The notes under the pieces were generated by a model. That model worked only from the letters and a program-made list of their open reading frames with translations, was not told the DNA's origin and did no database searches. 64,000 nucleotides of DNA, taken from contig NZ_JANBVS010000001.1 of assembly GCF_024586915.1 (NCBI RefSeq), positions 186,001 to 250,000 of the forward strand, given 5' to 3'. Numbering within the stretch: position 1 is the first letter of the stretch; the number at the start of each line of letters is the position of its first letter. The position numbers were made by a program, and so were the translations under genes. This DNA comes from Bradyrhizobium sp. SRS-191. Lineage in GTDB: Bacteria > Pseudomonadota > Alphaproteobacteria > Rhizobiales > Xanthobacteraceae. Below, in pieces: positions 1-8,584 of this stretch.

Positions 1-394
1 GCGGCCGCTGCCGACCTTCCTCGATCTGCTCGGGCCGAATGACGGCCGCAAACAGCTCAAGATCACCTACACGCTGGGTCTGGTGCTGATCGTCACGGTG
101 CTGATCGCGGCCGAGACGGCGCTGGGCTTCGTGTTCGACCCGCGCTACCGCGACTTCCCATTCGCGAGCCTGACCATGGCGGTGGTGCCGTTCGCGATGC
201 TGCTCGGCAATCGTCCGGCGCAGGGGCCCCGACCGATCGCCGAGGCCAGCTTTGCCGGCCTGCTGGCGATCTCGTCGGTCTACGTGATCTACAATGAAGG
301 CCGCGACAATTGGCAGGCGCTGTGGACCTGCGCGATGTATCTCGCCTTGGCGTTCACGCTGTGGCGGGCGCGGGCCGCGCAAAGCCGAGGATGA
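1..394 (+). CDS. C-terminal part of a polytopic membrane protein, possibly a beta-glucan synthase (NdvC-like)
   Basis: The reading frame is open from base 2 and enters from outside the window, so the N-terminus and catalytic part are missing. About 130 residues are visible. They contain three or four hydrophobic segments, the first starting at about residue 22, with a loop reading DPRYRDFPFA between the first two. The tail resembles what I remember of the C-terminal membrane part of GH17-type beta-(1,6)-glucan synthases in Bradyrhizobium, but this is from memory and no catalytic motif is in view. Codon use has the high GC3 of the neighbours. The last 41 bases overlap the convergent gene on the minus strand. 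The presence of a real coding end is well supported; the function is weakly supported. Confidence 0.5.
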   Translation, partial: RPLPTFLDLLGPNDGRKQLKITYTLGLVLIVTVLIAAETALGFVFDPRYRDFPFASLTMAVVPFAMLLGNRPAQGPRPIAEASFAGLLAISSVYVIYNEGRDNWQALWTCAMYLALAFTLWRARAAQSRG

Positions 395-734
395 GCAGGC
401 CGATCGCCAGGCCCGACAGCACGATGTTGTAGAGCACGATGCCGACGCCGGCGGCGATCAGCCCGCCGGTCAGCAGCACGATCGACGGCCGCATCACGTG
501 CAGCACCGCGATCACCAGCGCAGTGGCGCCGAATACCGAATTCTTGAACAGCGTGGTCGCGACCGCGCGGCTCTTGCAGGCGAGCGTCTGCAGCCCTGCG
601 TCGCAGGCGAGCGCGACGCTCGACAGTTCGATGGCGAGATAGCGCAGATAGAGGGCGTAGCCGACGGTGACGAAGCCGACGATCAGGAGCCATTGCACCT
701 GATAGGGCGAGAGGCGGAACGGGGTCTTTTTCAT
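354..734 (-). CDS. Small four-helix membrane protein, unknown function
   Basis: The product is 126 residues if translation starts at the ATG at 734 (MKKTPFR). A TTG 36 bases upstream is also in frame but has no advantage. Hydrophobic segments lie at about residues 13-35, 66-80, 82-96 and 98-118, so an inner-membrane location is expected. Two cysteines flank the first periplasmic or cytoplasmic loop (ACDAGLQTLACK). I recognise no family. The 3' end overlaps the end of the convergent upstream gene by 41 bases, which implies that no separate terminator serves either gene. The gene is followed on the same strand by nothing within the window, and the next minus-strand gene begins about 100 bases upstream of it. 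Confidence 0.6.
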   Translation of the reverse strand: MKKTPFRLSPYQVQWLLIVGFVTVGYALYLRYLAIELSSVALACDAGLQTLACKSRAVATTLFKNSVFGATALVIAVLHVMRPSIVLLTGGLIAAGVGIVLYNIVLSGLAIGLLILGFARPAPATA

Positions 735-838
735 GCGCGGGACTATGCTGCGGAACGGATCGCCGGACAAGCCGCAATGGATCTGATCGGACTGCTTTCA
801 CAATCCGCTCAGAGCATCGGTCACGATGAGAGGAGCCG

Positions 839-2071
839 TCAGGAGCGGCGGAAGAACGACGACAGCGTCGCCGGCTGCTCCGGCTTCGGCGCCTCGGCCG
901 GCGGCGGGGGCGGCGCCGCTGCGGCGGGCGGCTCCTCGCGCTTGCCATGACGCTGCTGCTGCGCCTGCGGCGGCAGCGCGCGCCGGCGCTGGACCGGCTT
1001 CTGGACGGCTGCGGGAGTGGCCGGCTTTGCCTCGGTGGCCTCGGGCTCTTCGCCGACCGCGAGGCGCTGGCCGTCATAGACGGTGGTTTCGCACGGACGC
1101 TGGGTCTCGGCCAGGGCCGCGCAGATCCGGGCGGCCGCCGCGGCATCTGTCAGCGGGCCGGCGCCAAGCCGCAGCAGCATGCCGGGGCCGCCGCGGCCTT
1201 CCTTCAGCATAATGATCGGCCGGAGAGCCGCGAGGTCGGCATTGCTCTTGACCAGGCCGCGCCACAGCGCCCGCAGGCCGGCGATGGAATTGGCACCGCC
1301 GAGATCGACCGCGAACTCGGTCTTCTGGACCGCCGTGGCCGCAGCCTCCGCTGTCTCAGCGCCCTTGGCTGCAACGTCTCCGCTGTCGACCTTGGCCGGC
1401 TTGTCGGCGTCAGCAGGCTTGACGGCCGGTTCCGGCTTCGGCTTGTCCGCGCTCGCCGCAGCAGGCGGGGGGGCCGCAGGCGGCCCGGCATTCGTTGCAG
1501 CCGCTCCGCCGGGGACGGGCATGAACGGCGACAGATTGGCGAAGGCCGGCAATGAATTCGGCGAGGAACTCGACGGGGCGGAGCCCACCGAGGCCGCCGC
1601 GGGCGGCTGCGAATCGACCGCCGCGATCTGCGGCAGTGGCGCGGGTTTCTGCGAGGAGGTCTGATTCGATCCGGCCTGTACGCTCTGCTTGGCCAGTGTG
1701 CCGGTGACCGATTCGAGGCCCTGCTCGAGCACGGTCACGCGGGCGTAGAGCCGGTCGCGATCGGTGTTGAGGGTCTCGATGGCGGCTCCGAGCTGGCGCG
1801 CCTCGCCCTGGGTGTCCCGGGCAAGCGACTGCAACAGCTGCGCCTGGCGCGACAGATCGGCCGCCGAAATCCGGTCCTTGCGCCATCCTTGCGCCGCTTG
1901 GCTGACAAAAATGGCCAGCCCGACGGCACCGACGGCGCCGGCTCCCCACCAGCCCAGCCGCCACATCGCGCGGCGATCGAGCTCGTTTTCGTCGGCAAAC
2001 AGTCCGGGTAGCGATCCGCCGGTCTTTTCAACTCCATGCGCGCCGGCTGATTTGTGGGAGTCCTTAGCCAT
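839..2071 (-). CDS. Membrane-anchored SPOR-like domain protein
   Basis: The 410-residue product has a short cytoplasmic N-terminus, one membrane segment at about residues 38-58, then a helical stretch to about 130 rich in Leu, Gln and Arg that could form a coiled coil. A low-complexity Pro/Ala/Lys linker follows. The folded part at about 250-335 runs FAVDLGGANSIAGLRALWRG and ends with a GAGPLTDAAAAARICAAL stretch, the pattern of an alphaproteobacterial SPOR-like peptidoglycan-binding repeat. A basic, Pro-rich tail closes the protein. The likely role is a cell-envelope or division-associated protein. It starts with ATG and is divergent from glmU across 138 bases. The domain assignment is by eye. 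Confidence 0.7.
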   Translation of the reverse strand: MAKDSHKSAGAHGVEKTGGSLPGLFADENELDRRAMWRLGWWGAGAVGAVGLAIFVSQAAQGWRKDRISAADLSRQAQLLQSLARDTQGEARQLGAAIETLNTDRDRLYARVTVLEQGLESVTGTLAKQSVQAGSNQTSSQKPAPLPQIAAVDSQPPAAASVGSAPSSSSPNSLPAFANLSPFMPVPGGAAATNAGPPAAPPPAAASADKPKPEPAVKPADADKPAKVDSGDVAAKGAETAEAAATAVQKTEFAVDLGGANSIAGLRALWRGLVKSNADLAALRPIIMLKEGRGGPGMLLRLGAGPLTDAAAAARICAALAETQRPCETTVYDGQRLAVGEEPEATEAKPATPAAVQKPVQRRRALPPQAQQQRHGKREEPPAAAAPPPPPAEAPKPEQPATLSSFFRRS

Positions 2072-2209
2072 GAACCTGCCTTAATCGAATCACGAAGCGA
2101 ACATTAACAGGAAAACCCGTATGGGTTTCAGTCGGTGCAGGTTTGCCGCGTGCCGAAAACGATTTATGACAGCGCCACCTGTGCCGCTCAGCTTTTCCCA
2201 GGGTGTTTG

Positions 2210-3556
2210 ATGACCGCTCGATCCAGTCTGACCATTGTGCTCGCGGCCGGCGAGGGCACGCGGATGCGTACGAGCGTGCCAAAGGTGCTGCATCCCGTCG
2301 CCGGCGAATCATTGCTGGCCCATGTGCTGGCCGCCGCGCCGAAGGGGGATGGCGCCAGCATCGCCGTGGTGATCGGCCCTGATCATACCGCGGTCGAGAA
2401 GGAAGCAAGGCGCCTGCGCCCCGACGCCAATATCTTCGTCCAGCGCGAGCGGCTCGGCACCGCGCATGCGGTGCTGGCGGCGCGCGAAGCGATCGCGCGC
2501 GGGGCCGACGATCTTCTCGTCGCGTTTGGTGACACGCCATTGATCACCGCCGAGACCTTTGCGCGGCTGCGCGCGCCGCTGGCGCAGGGCGCGGCGCTCG
2601 CCGTGCTCGGCTTCCGCGCGGCCGATCCGACCGGTTATGGGCGGCTGCTGATGGATGGAGCGAAGCTGATCGCGATTCGCGAGCAGGCTGACGCCTCGGA
2701 GGCGGAGCGCGCGATCACGATGTGCAATGCCGGCGTGATGGCGCTGAGCGGCCGGCACGCGCTGGCGATCCTCGACAAGATCGGCAACGCCAACAGCAAG
2801 GGCGAGTACTATCTCGTCGATGCCGTCGCGATTGCGCGCGAGCAGGGGCTCGACGCCGTCGTCATCGAAACCTCCGAGGACGAGGTGCGCGGCATCAACA
2901 CCAAGGCGCAGCTTGCTCAGGCCGAGGCCGTGATGCAGGCACGGCTGCGACAGGCGGCCATGGACGCCGGCGTGACCTTGATCGCTCCGGAGACCGTCTA
3001 TCTCGCCGCCGATACGACGTTCGGCAAGGACGTCACGATCGAGCCGTTCGTCGTGATCGGGCCGGGCGTGTCGATCGGCGATGGCGCGATCGTGCACTCG
3101 TTCTCGCACATCGTGCAATCGAAACTGGGCCGCAACAGCCTACTCGGACCGTTCGCGCGGCTGCGGCCGGGCACGTCGCTCGGGGACGGCGCCAAGATCG
3201 GCAATTTCGTCGAAGCCAAGGCCGCCGTGCTGGAGCCCGGCGTCAAGGTCAACCATTTGTCCTACATCGGCGATGCCCATGTCGGCGCGAACGCCAACAT
3301 CGGCGCGGGCACCATCACCTGCAACTATGACGGCTTCAACAAGTACAAGACCACGATCGGGGAAGGCGCGTTCATCGGCACCAACACCTCGCTGGTGGCG
3401 CCGATCAGCATCGGTGCGCGCGCCTATATCGGCTCAGGTTCCGTGATCACGCGCGACGTGCCGGATGACGCGCTGGCGCTCGAGCGCAGCCCGCAGACGA
3501 CGCGCGAAGGCGCGGCGGCGCGCTTCCGGAGTGCGAAGCAACGTCAGAAGAAGTGA
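2210..3556 (+). CDS. glmU: Bifunctional N-acetylglucosamine-1-phosphate uridyltransferase / glucosamine-1-phosphate acetyltransferase
   Basis: GlmU acetylates glucosamine-1-phosphate and then transfers UMP to make UDP-GlcNAc for peptidoglycan and lipid A. The 448 residues match the family length. The N-terminal nucleotidyltransferase shows the loop [19 protein letters not shown] at about 11-29 and the GKGEYY-like segment [11 protein letters not shown]. The C-terminal left-handed beta-helix shows hexapeptide repeats and the acetyltransferase segment [13 protein letters not shown], whose His is the expected base. I chose the ATG at 2210 because the family motif begins nine residues later; an upstream in-frame ATG at 2135 would add 25 unlikely residues. 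glmS lies 470 bases downstream, with one small convergent gene between. Confidence 0.97.
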   Translation: MTARSSLTIVLAAGEGTRMRTSVPKVLHPVAGESLLAHVLAAAPKGDGASIAVVIGPDHTAVEKEARRLRPDANIFVQRERLGTAHAVLAAREAIARGADDLLVAFGDTPLITAETFARLRAPLAQGAALAVLGFRAADPTGYGRLLMDGAKLIAIREQADASEAERAITMCNAGVMALSGRHALAILDKIGNANSKGEYYLVDAVAIAREQGLDAVVIETSEDEVRGINTKAQLAQAEAVMQARLRQAAMDAGVTLIAPETVYLAADTTFGKDVTIEPFVVIGPGVSIGDGAIVHSFSHIVQSKLGRNSLLGPFARLRPGTSLGDGAKIGNFVEAKAAVLEPGVKVNHLSYIGDAHVGANANIGAGTITCNYDGFNKYKTTIGEGAFIGTNTSLVAPISIGARAYIGSGSVITRDVPDDALALERSPQTTREGAAARFRSAKQRQKK

Positions 3557-3565
3557 GCCGGCCGA

Positions 3566-3793
3566 TCAGCCTTCGTCGTCCTGGAACTCGGCAAACATCG
3601 CGCGCGTCAGGCGCCAACCGCGGCGCGTGGCGTGCTTGACCGGCTCGTTGCTCCGATGCTTGACCGGCATCGGCTTGAGCTCATGGGCCAGGGTCGGCGG
3701 CGGCCAGTGCGCCAGATGGCTGCCGGACGTCGGGTGCGACAGGCTGAGCGAGCTGGTGCCCTTGGGATCTGTGGGGCGGCGGGTATAAGTCAT
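3566..3793 (-). CDS. Small conserved-looking hypothetical protein between glmU and glmS
   Basis: The 75-residue product is basic, Pro- and His-rich, without membrane segments or a recognised motif. Third codon positions are almost all G or C, as in neighbouring genes, which argues that it is translated. The ATG at 3793 is preceded on the minus strand by a GGAGAGGA-like ribosome binding site about seven bases away. It is convergent with glmU, with only nine bases between the stop codons, and divergent from glmS. Function is unknown; its position suggests nothing beyond linkage. Confidence 0.65.
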   Translation of the reverse strand: MTYTRRPTDPKGTSSLSLSHPTSGSHLAHWPPPTLAHELKPMPVKHRSNEPVKHATRRGWRLTRAMFAEFQDDEG

Positions 3794-4023
3794 GGCGTCC
3801 TCTCCGGCGCGACAGTCTCGTCGCGAAAGCGTTGACCGGGCGTTAAGGCCGCCGTGAACCGGACCTCCGCATCGAACCGGAGTTGCGGGCCGATGCCGCA
3901 GTCAAGGCTGCCACTTAACCCTGTCGCAATCCGCAATAATTATTGAATCCTGAAAGCGCGCGGTTTTCGTTAAGACAATGCCACGGATTTGAATCTCTCT
4001 CGACGATTTGGGGACTAGCGCTG

Positions 4024-5850
4024 ATGTGCGGAATCATCGGGATCCTGGGACGCGGGCCGGTTGCCGAGCATCTCGTCGATTCCCTGAAGCGTCTGGAGTA
4101 TCGCGGCTACGACTCCGCGGGTGTTGCCACTCTCGAAGGTGATCACCTCGACCGGCGCCGCGCCGAGGGCAAGCTCAAGAACCTCGAGAAGCGGCTCGAG
4201 CGGGAGCCGTTGAAGGGGCATGCCGGCATCGGACACACGCGCTGGGCGACGCACGGCAAGCCGACCGAGAGCAACGCGCATCCGCACGCGACTGATAACG
4301 TTGCGGTGGTCCACAACGGCATCATCGAGAATTTCCGGGAACTACGTGCCGAGCTCGAAAAGCAGGGCGCGAAGTTCGCCTCCGAGACCGACACGGAGAC
4401 GGTCGTCCATCTCGTCAATTCCTATCTGCTGAAGGGGCACACGCCGCAGCAGGCGGTGGCTGCGTCGCTGCCGCACTTGAAGGGCGCGTTCGCGCTGGCC
4501 TTCCTGTTCAAGGGCCACGGCAATCTGCTCATCGGTGCGCGCAAGGGCTCGCCGCTGGCGATGGGCTATGGCGACGGCGAGATGTTCCTGGGCTCGGACG
4601 CCATTGCGCTGGCGCCGTTCACCGACACGATCAGCTATCTCGATGATGGCGACTGGGTCGAGATCACCCGCGAGTCCGGTATCATCCACGATGCCTCAGG
4701 CGCGGTGGTGAAGCGCGAGGTCCTGAAATCCGGCGCCTCGTCGTTCCTGGTCGACAAGGCGAACTACCGCCATTTCATGGCCAAGGAGATCCACGAACAG
4801 CCGGAGGTCGTCGGTCATACGCTCGCGCGTTATGTCGACATGGGCACGGAGCGCGTTGCGCTGCCGGCGCGGCTGCCGTTCGATTTCAAGGATATCCAGC
4901 GCATCTCGATCACTGCCTGCGGCACGGCGAGCTATGCCGGTTTCGTCGCAAAATACTGGTTCGAGCGTTTCGCGCGCGTGCCGGTCGAGCTCGATGTCGC
5001 CTCCGAGTTCCGCTACCGCGAGGCGCCGCTGCGCAAGGGCGATCTGGCGATCTTCATCTCTCAGTCGGGTGAGACCGCCGATACGTTGGCGGCGTTGCGT
5101 TATGCCAAGTCGCAGGGCGTGCACACGCTCTCGGTCGTCAACGTCCCGACCTCGACGATCGCGCGCGAAAGCGAGATCGTGATGCCGACGCTCGCCGGTC
5201 CCGAGATCGGCGTCGCGTCGACCAAGGCGTTCACCTGCCAATTGATGGTGCTGGCGGCGCTGGCGATCGCCGCCGGACGCGGTCGTGGCGAAATCTCCGA
5301 AGCCGACGAGACCAAGCTGGTGCATGGCCTCGTCGAGGTGCCGCGCCTGATCGCGGCGGCGCTGACGACCGAGCTGCAGATCGAGAAGCTGGCACGCGAG
5401 ATCGCCAAGTCGAAGGACGTACTCTATCTCGGCCGCGGCACCTCCTATCCGCTGGCGCTGGAAGGCGCGCTGAAGCTCAAGGAGATCTCCTACATCCACG
5501 CCGAGGGCTATGCCGCGGGCGAACTCAAGCACGGGCCCATCGCGCTGATCGACGAGACGATGCCGGTCGTCGTCATCGCGCCCTACGACAAGGTGTTCGA
5601 GAAGACCGTGTCGAACATGCAGGAGGTCGCCGCGCGCGGCGGCAACATCATCCTGATGACCGACGCCAAGGGCGCGGAGGAGGCGACCGTGGAGTCGCTG
5701 GTGACGATCACCATGCCCGACATGGCCGCGACCTTCACGCCGATCGTGTATGCGATCCCGGTGCAGTTGTTGGCCTATCACACGGCCGTGGTGATGGGCA
5801 CGGACGTCGACCAGCCGCGCAATCTGGCGAAGTCGGTGACGGTGGAGTAG
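4024..5850 (+). CDS. glmS: Glutamine--fructose-6-phosphate aminotransferase (isomerizing)
   Basis: GlmS makes glucosamine-6-phosphate from fructose-6-phosphate and glutamine, the first committed step to UDP-GlcNAc. The ATG at 4024 gives MCGIIGILG, so Cys2 becomes the N-terminal nucleophile of the glutaminase domain after Met removal; the longer reading from 3943 would bury it and is rejected. The glutaminase half (residues 1-230) includes HTRWATHGKPTESNAHPH. Two SIS isomerase domains follow, with SITACGTASYAG, SQSGETADTLAAL and STKAFTCQL, and the typical C-terminus ending KSVTVE. At 608 residues the protein is full length. The 230-base upstream region is shared with a divergent small gene; I see no glmS ribozyme there. 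Confidence 0.98.
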   Translation: MCGIIGILGRGPVAEHLVDSLKRLEYRGYDSAGVATLEGDHLDRRRAEGKLKNLEKRLEREPLKGHAGIGHTRWATHGKPTESNAHPHATDNVAVVHNGIIENFRELRAELEKQGAKFASETDTETVVHLVNSYLLKGHTPQQAVAASLPHLKGAFALAFLFKGHGNLLIGARKGSPLAMGYGDGEMFLGSDAIALAPFTDTISYLDDGDWVEITRESGIIHDASGAVVKREVLKSGASSFLVDKANYRHFMAKEIHEQPEVVGHTLARYVDMGTERVALPARLPFDFKDIQRISITACGTASYAGFVAKYWFERFARVPVELDVASEFRYREAPLRKGDLAIFISQSGETADTLAALRYAKSQGVHTLSVVNVPTSTIARESEIVMPTLAGPEIGVASTKAFTCQLMVLAALAIAAGRGRGEISEADETKLVHGLVEVPRLIAAALTTELQIEKLAREIAKSKDVLYLGRGTSYPLALEGALKLKEISYIHAEGYAAGELKHGPIALIDETMPVVVIAPYDKVFEKTVSNMQEVAARGGNIILMTDAKGAEEATVESLVTITMPDMAATFTPIVYAIPVQLLAYHTAVVMGTDVDQPRNLAKSVTVE

Positions 5851-6260
5851 GCGACGCTTGCGGCTCGTTTCGAGGCGATGCTCTCGCACCGCTTTGAGAA
5901 ACAGTCGGCGTGAGTTGCGATGCAGCCTCATCCCACTCAGTGTCATCCCGGCGAACGCCGGGATCCATAACCACCGCAGTTCGTGGCTGGCACGCTGGCA
6001 GCTCCAGCCTGCCTCAAACCGCTTCCTGGGAGTATGGGTCCCGGATCTGCGCCCGCCAACGCTGTCGCGTTGTCGGGCTTGTCCGGGACGACACTGGTTT
6101 TATTCGCGCTCGCCCTTCACCTGGGCGCGAGCGTGCGACCGCTGAATGATCCGGCAGTGGCGGCAAACGCGGCAGCGCTTGCCATCTGATCCTTAATCCG
6201 ACATCAGCTTCTGACGATGCCGCTGCAGTGGTCGGCGTCCACTCCTTCACGGGACTGACG
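5851..6260. other. Gene-free stretch with a dispersed composite repeat
   Basis: This 410-base interval between glmS and the LysE-family gene contains one copy of the composite palindromic repeat (separate entry at 5942-6092). The rest (about 6093-6260) shows no ORF with convincing codon bias. Several short frames cross the interval but they only reflect the GC-rich palindromes. The promoter of the LysE gene should lie in the last 100 bases, but I cannot point to clear -35 and -10 boxes. Confidence 0.6.
5942..6092. repeat. Composite palindromic repeat, copy 1
   Basis: The element starts with GTCATCCCGG and ends with CCGGGACGAC, which are inverted ends with one mismatch. The left end forms a short hairpin (CCCGGCG AAC CGCCGGG) followed by ATCCATA. 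The right part begins TATGGGTCCCGG and returns through a second imperfect hairpin. The same architecture occurs at 11483-11633 and 48679-48801. It lies about 90 bases after the glmS stop. Confidence 0.75.
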
Positions 6261-6875
6261 ATGGCCCTCGACACCTGGCTGCTGTTCCTGCTCACGAGCA
6301 TCGGCATCTCGCTCACCCCGGGCCCGAACGGCCTGCTGGCGCTGACCCACGGAGCGCTGCATGGCGGCCGGAAGACGCTGTTCACGATCGCCGGCGGCCT
6401 GATCGGCTTCGTGCTCATCATTGCGCTGTGCATGTTCGGCATCGGCGCGCTGGTGCAGTCCTCGGTCACCTGGCTCGTGGTGCTGAAGTGGGTCGGCGGG
6501 CTCTATCTTGCCTGGCTCGGCATCAAGCTGTGGCGTTCGCCGCCGGTGGCGATCGATGTTGGCCGTGAGCCGGTCACGGCGAGCGGGCATTCGCTGTTTC
6601 GGACGGGCTTCCTGACCGCGGCGACCAACCCGAAATGCCTGCTGTTCTTCAGTGCCCTGTTGCCGCAATTCATTGATCCCGCGCGCAGCCTCGCGGTGCA
6701 GTTCGGCATCGTGGCCATCACCTATACGATCACCGAGTTCCTGACCGAGGTCGCCATTGCCAGCGCGGCGGCCCGGGTGCGGCCGTGGCTGGCGCGGGCC
6801 GGGCGGCGCTTCAACCAGGTTTGCGGGGGCATCTTCATCGCTGTCGGCCTCGCTCTGCCGCTGCGCAGCGCCTAG
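6261..6875 (+). CDS. LysE family amino-acid/homoserine-lactone exporter
   Basis: The 204-residue product is a member of the LysE/RhtB exporter family of the inner membrane. Hydrophobic segments are at about residues 5-25, 38-62, 68-86, 110-135 and 145-165, with a C-terminal helix. The signature TPGPNGLLALTHGALHG follows the first helix, and TNPKCLLFFSALLPQF stands in the middle helix pair, as in RhtB-like proteins. I chose the ATG at 6261 (MALDTWLLF) because the helix begins at once; the longer frame from 6228 adds 11 polar residues. Substrate is not predictable. The gene is monocistronic as far as seen, with no adjacent LysG-type regulator. Confidence 0.9.
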   Translation: MALDTWLLFLLTSIGISLTPGPNGLLALTHGALHGGRKTLFTIAGGLIGFVLIIALCMFGIGALVQSSVTWLVVLKWVGGLYLAWLGIKLWRSPPVAIDVGREPVTASGHSLFRTGFLTAATNPKCLLFFSALLPQFIDPARSLAVQFGIVAITYTITEFLTEVAIASAAARVRPWLARAGRRFNQVCGGIFIAVGLALPLRSA

Positions 6876-7064
6876 CGCGGCGAATTGAGGCAGGGCGGGC
6901 CCGCTGGGCCGAACGGGCGGCTCAGCCCGCATATCGGGCCCCGGAGCCCGGCTGGCCTGCCACAGGCGGGCGTCAAACCGCGCGGCTGTGTCGGAAAGGG
7001 GGCGTTGCCCTTCCAAAAATCTGCTAAGACCCCAGCTGAGAATTGATCCGATCCGGAAGTCCGC

Positions 7065-7853
7065 ATGAGTTCCCGCGACGACCTGCCGCCTGAGACCGAT
7101 CCCTTGGCCGATGTTCCGGCCGAGACGCCCCACCATGGGTTGATGTTCCGGTTTCGCAACTATTTCCTGACCGGCCTCGTCGTGGCCGGGCCCGTGGCCA
7201 TCACCCTGTACATCACCTGGTGGTTCGTGACCTGGGTCGACGGGCTGGTGCGCCCGTTCGTGCCGCTGGTCTACCGTCCGGAGACCTATCTGCCGTTCGG
7301 CGTGCCCGGCTCCGGCCTGATCGTCGCCGTGATCGGCCTGACGCTGCTCGGCTTCCTGACCGCCAACCTGATCGGCCGCACGTTGGTCGATCTCGGCGAG
7401 CGGCTGCTCGGGCGCATTCCCGCGGTGCGCGCGATCTATCGCGGCCTCAAGCAGGTGTTCGAGACGCTGTTCTCCGGCAAGGGCTCGAGCCTGCGCCGCG
7501 TCGGCCTGGTCGAGTTTCCGTCGCCGGGCATGTGGTCGATCGTGCTGATCTCGCAGCCGCCGAGCACGGAGGTCGCAAGCCGTCTGCCGGGTAATGACGA
7601 GCAGATCTCGGTGTTCCTGCCCTGCGCCCCGAACCCGACCACCGGCTTCTTCTTCTATCTGCCGAAAAGCAAGATCATCGAAGTCGACATGAGCGCCGAG
7701 GATGCGGCGACCCTGATCATGTCCTGCGGCGTGGTGCAGCCTGGCTCCGACGCACAGAAGAAGGCCGCCGCGCTCGCCACCATGGCCAATGCCGCACGCA
7801 TCGCCAACGCCCCGGCGCCGCGCCTCGAGCCGGAGCCGGCCAAGGTCGACTAG
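7065..7853 (+). CDS. DUF502 family inner-membrane protein
   Basis: The 262-residue product has two membrane segments, about residues 30-52 (NYFLTGLVVAGPVAITLYIT) and 82-105, followed by a cytoplasmic domain containing IPAVRAIYRGLKQVFETLF and later VFLPCAPNPTTGFFFYLP. These are hallmarks of the DUF502 family. The family's biochemical role is not established. A charged Ala/Lys-rich tail follows residue 225. The start is the ATG at 7065. The nearest same-strand gene lies 190 bases upstream, so it probably has its own promoter. Confidence 0.88.
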   Translation: MSSRDDLPPETDPLADVPAETPHHGLMFRFRNYFLTGLVVAGPVAITLYITWWFVTWVDGLVRPFVPLVYRPETYLPFGVPGSGLIVAVIGLTLLGFLTANLIGRTLVDLGERLLGRIPAVRAIYRGLKQVFETLFSGKGSSLRRVGLVEFPSPGMWSIVLISQPPSTEVASRLPGNDEQISVFLPCAPNPTTGFFFYLPKSKIIEVDMSAEDAATLIMSCGVVQPGSDAQKKAAALATMANAARIANAPAPRLEPEPAKVD

Positions 7854-7947
7854 GCGAGCCCACGCGCATCGTCATGTCCGCAGCGATGGCCGATCCGCCT
7901 TCGAATGGGAATGACGACACGCGCTGTCTTCTCACGCGCCTCCTGGC

Positions 7948-8322
7948 TCAGCCGGCGTCCTGTGGGACGAAGACGCGAAGGCGATGCCCGTCCGGATCGA
8001 GCGCGACAAAGGTCGTGCCGAAATCCATGCGTGTCGGCTCCTGAATGATACGGAGGCCGCGCGCCTTCCAATCCCCGTGCAGTCGCTCGACCTCACCGAC
8101 GTCGGACACCGCGAACGCGGTCTCGACCGACCCCGCCGCGCCGGCCGCGGCCGGCTCGACCGTGTGCCGCGACCACAAGCCCAGCATGACGCCTTCGCGC
8201 AGCGGCAGCATGGCAAAGGTCGGCGATTGCTCGATGACGGGAATGCCCAGCAGGTCTGAGTAGAAGGCGGCGCTGTTCGGCGGGTTGTCGACATAGAGGA
8301 TCAGGAAATTGAACTCGGGCAT
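7948..8322 (-). CDS. VOC (glyoxalase/bleomycin-resistance/dioxygenase) superfamily protein
   Basis: The 124-residue product has the paired beta-alpha-beta-beta-beta layout of a single VOC domain. It starts FNFLILYVDNPPNSAAFYSDLLG, broken here at the usual strand-helix junction, and ends with FVALDPDGHRLRVFVP, the usual last strands. Members include glyoxalase I, FosA and dioxygenases; nothing here fixes the substrate. The ATG at 8322 places the first beta strand at residue 4, so the longer in-frame extension upstream is not used. It is divergent from the autotransporter esterase. Confidence 0.85.
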   Translation of the reverse strand: MPEFNFLILYVDNPPNSAAFYSDLLGIPVIEQSPTFAMLPLREGVMLGLWSRHTVEPAAAGAAGSVETAFAVSDVGEVERLHGDWKARGLRIIQEPTRMDFGTTFVALDPDGHRLRVFVPQDAG

Positions 8323-8584
8323 CGTCGTGTCTCCGGTGGCGGCGCCGGCATCGGCGCGTCGGCCGAAGCAGTAGCGGAGCGTGCTGCCAGATCCTGTCAG
8401 CAGTGTTCGGCGCTGTGCGGCGGCAGGGCGCTCGTGCGCAGAGCGGCGTTTTGCGCCGCATGATGATGCCGCGAGGGCACAGCCGTTCGTCGTCCGCGCC
8501 CCTACAACCTGTGGGCGGTGGTGTCCTAATCCGCCGCCATGGAAACATCGAGCCAACAAAAGTAAGGCGTAGGGGAGGTGCGGA

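Noticed and set aside
3794..4023. Possible glmS ribozyme or riboswitch before glmS
   Set aside because: No matching core could be seen, and such ribozymes belong mainly to Gram-positive bacteria.
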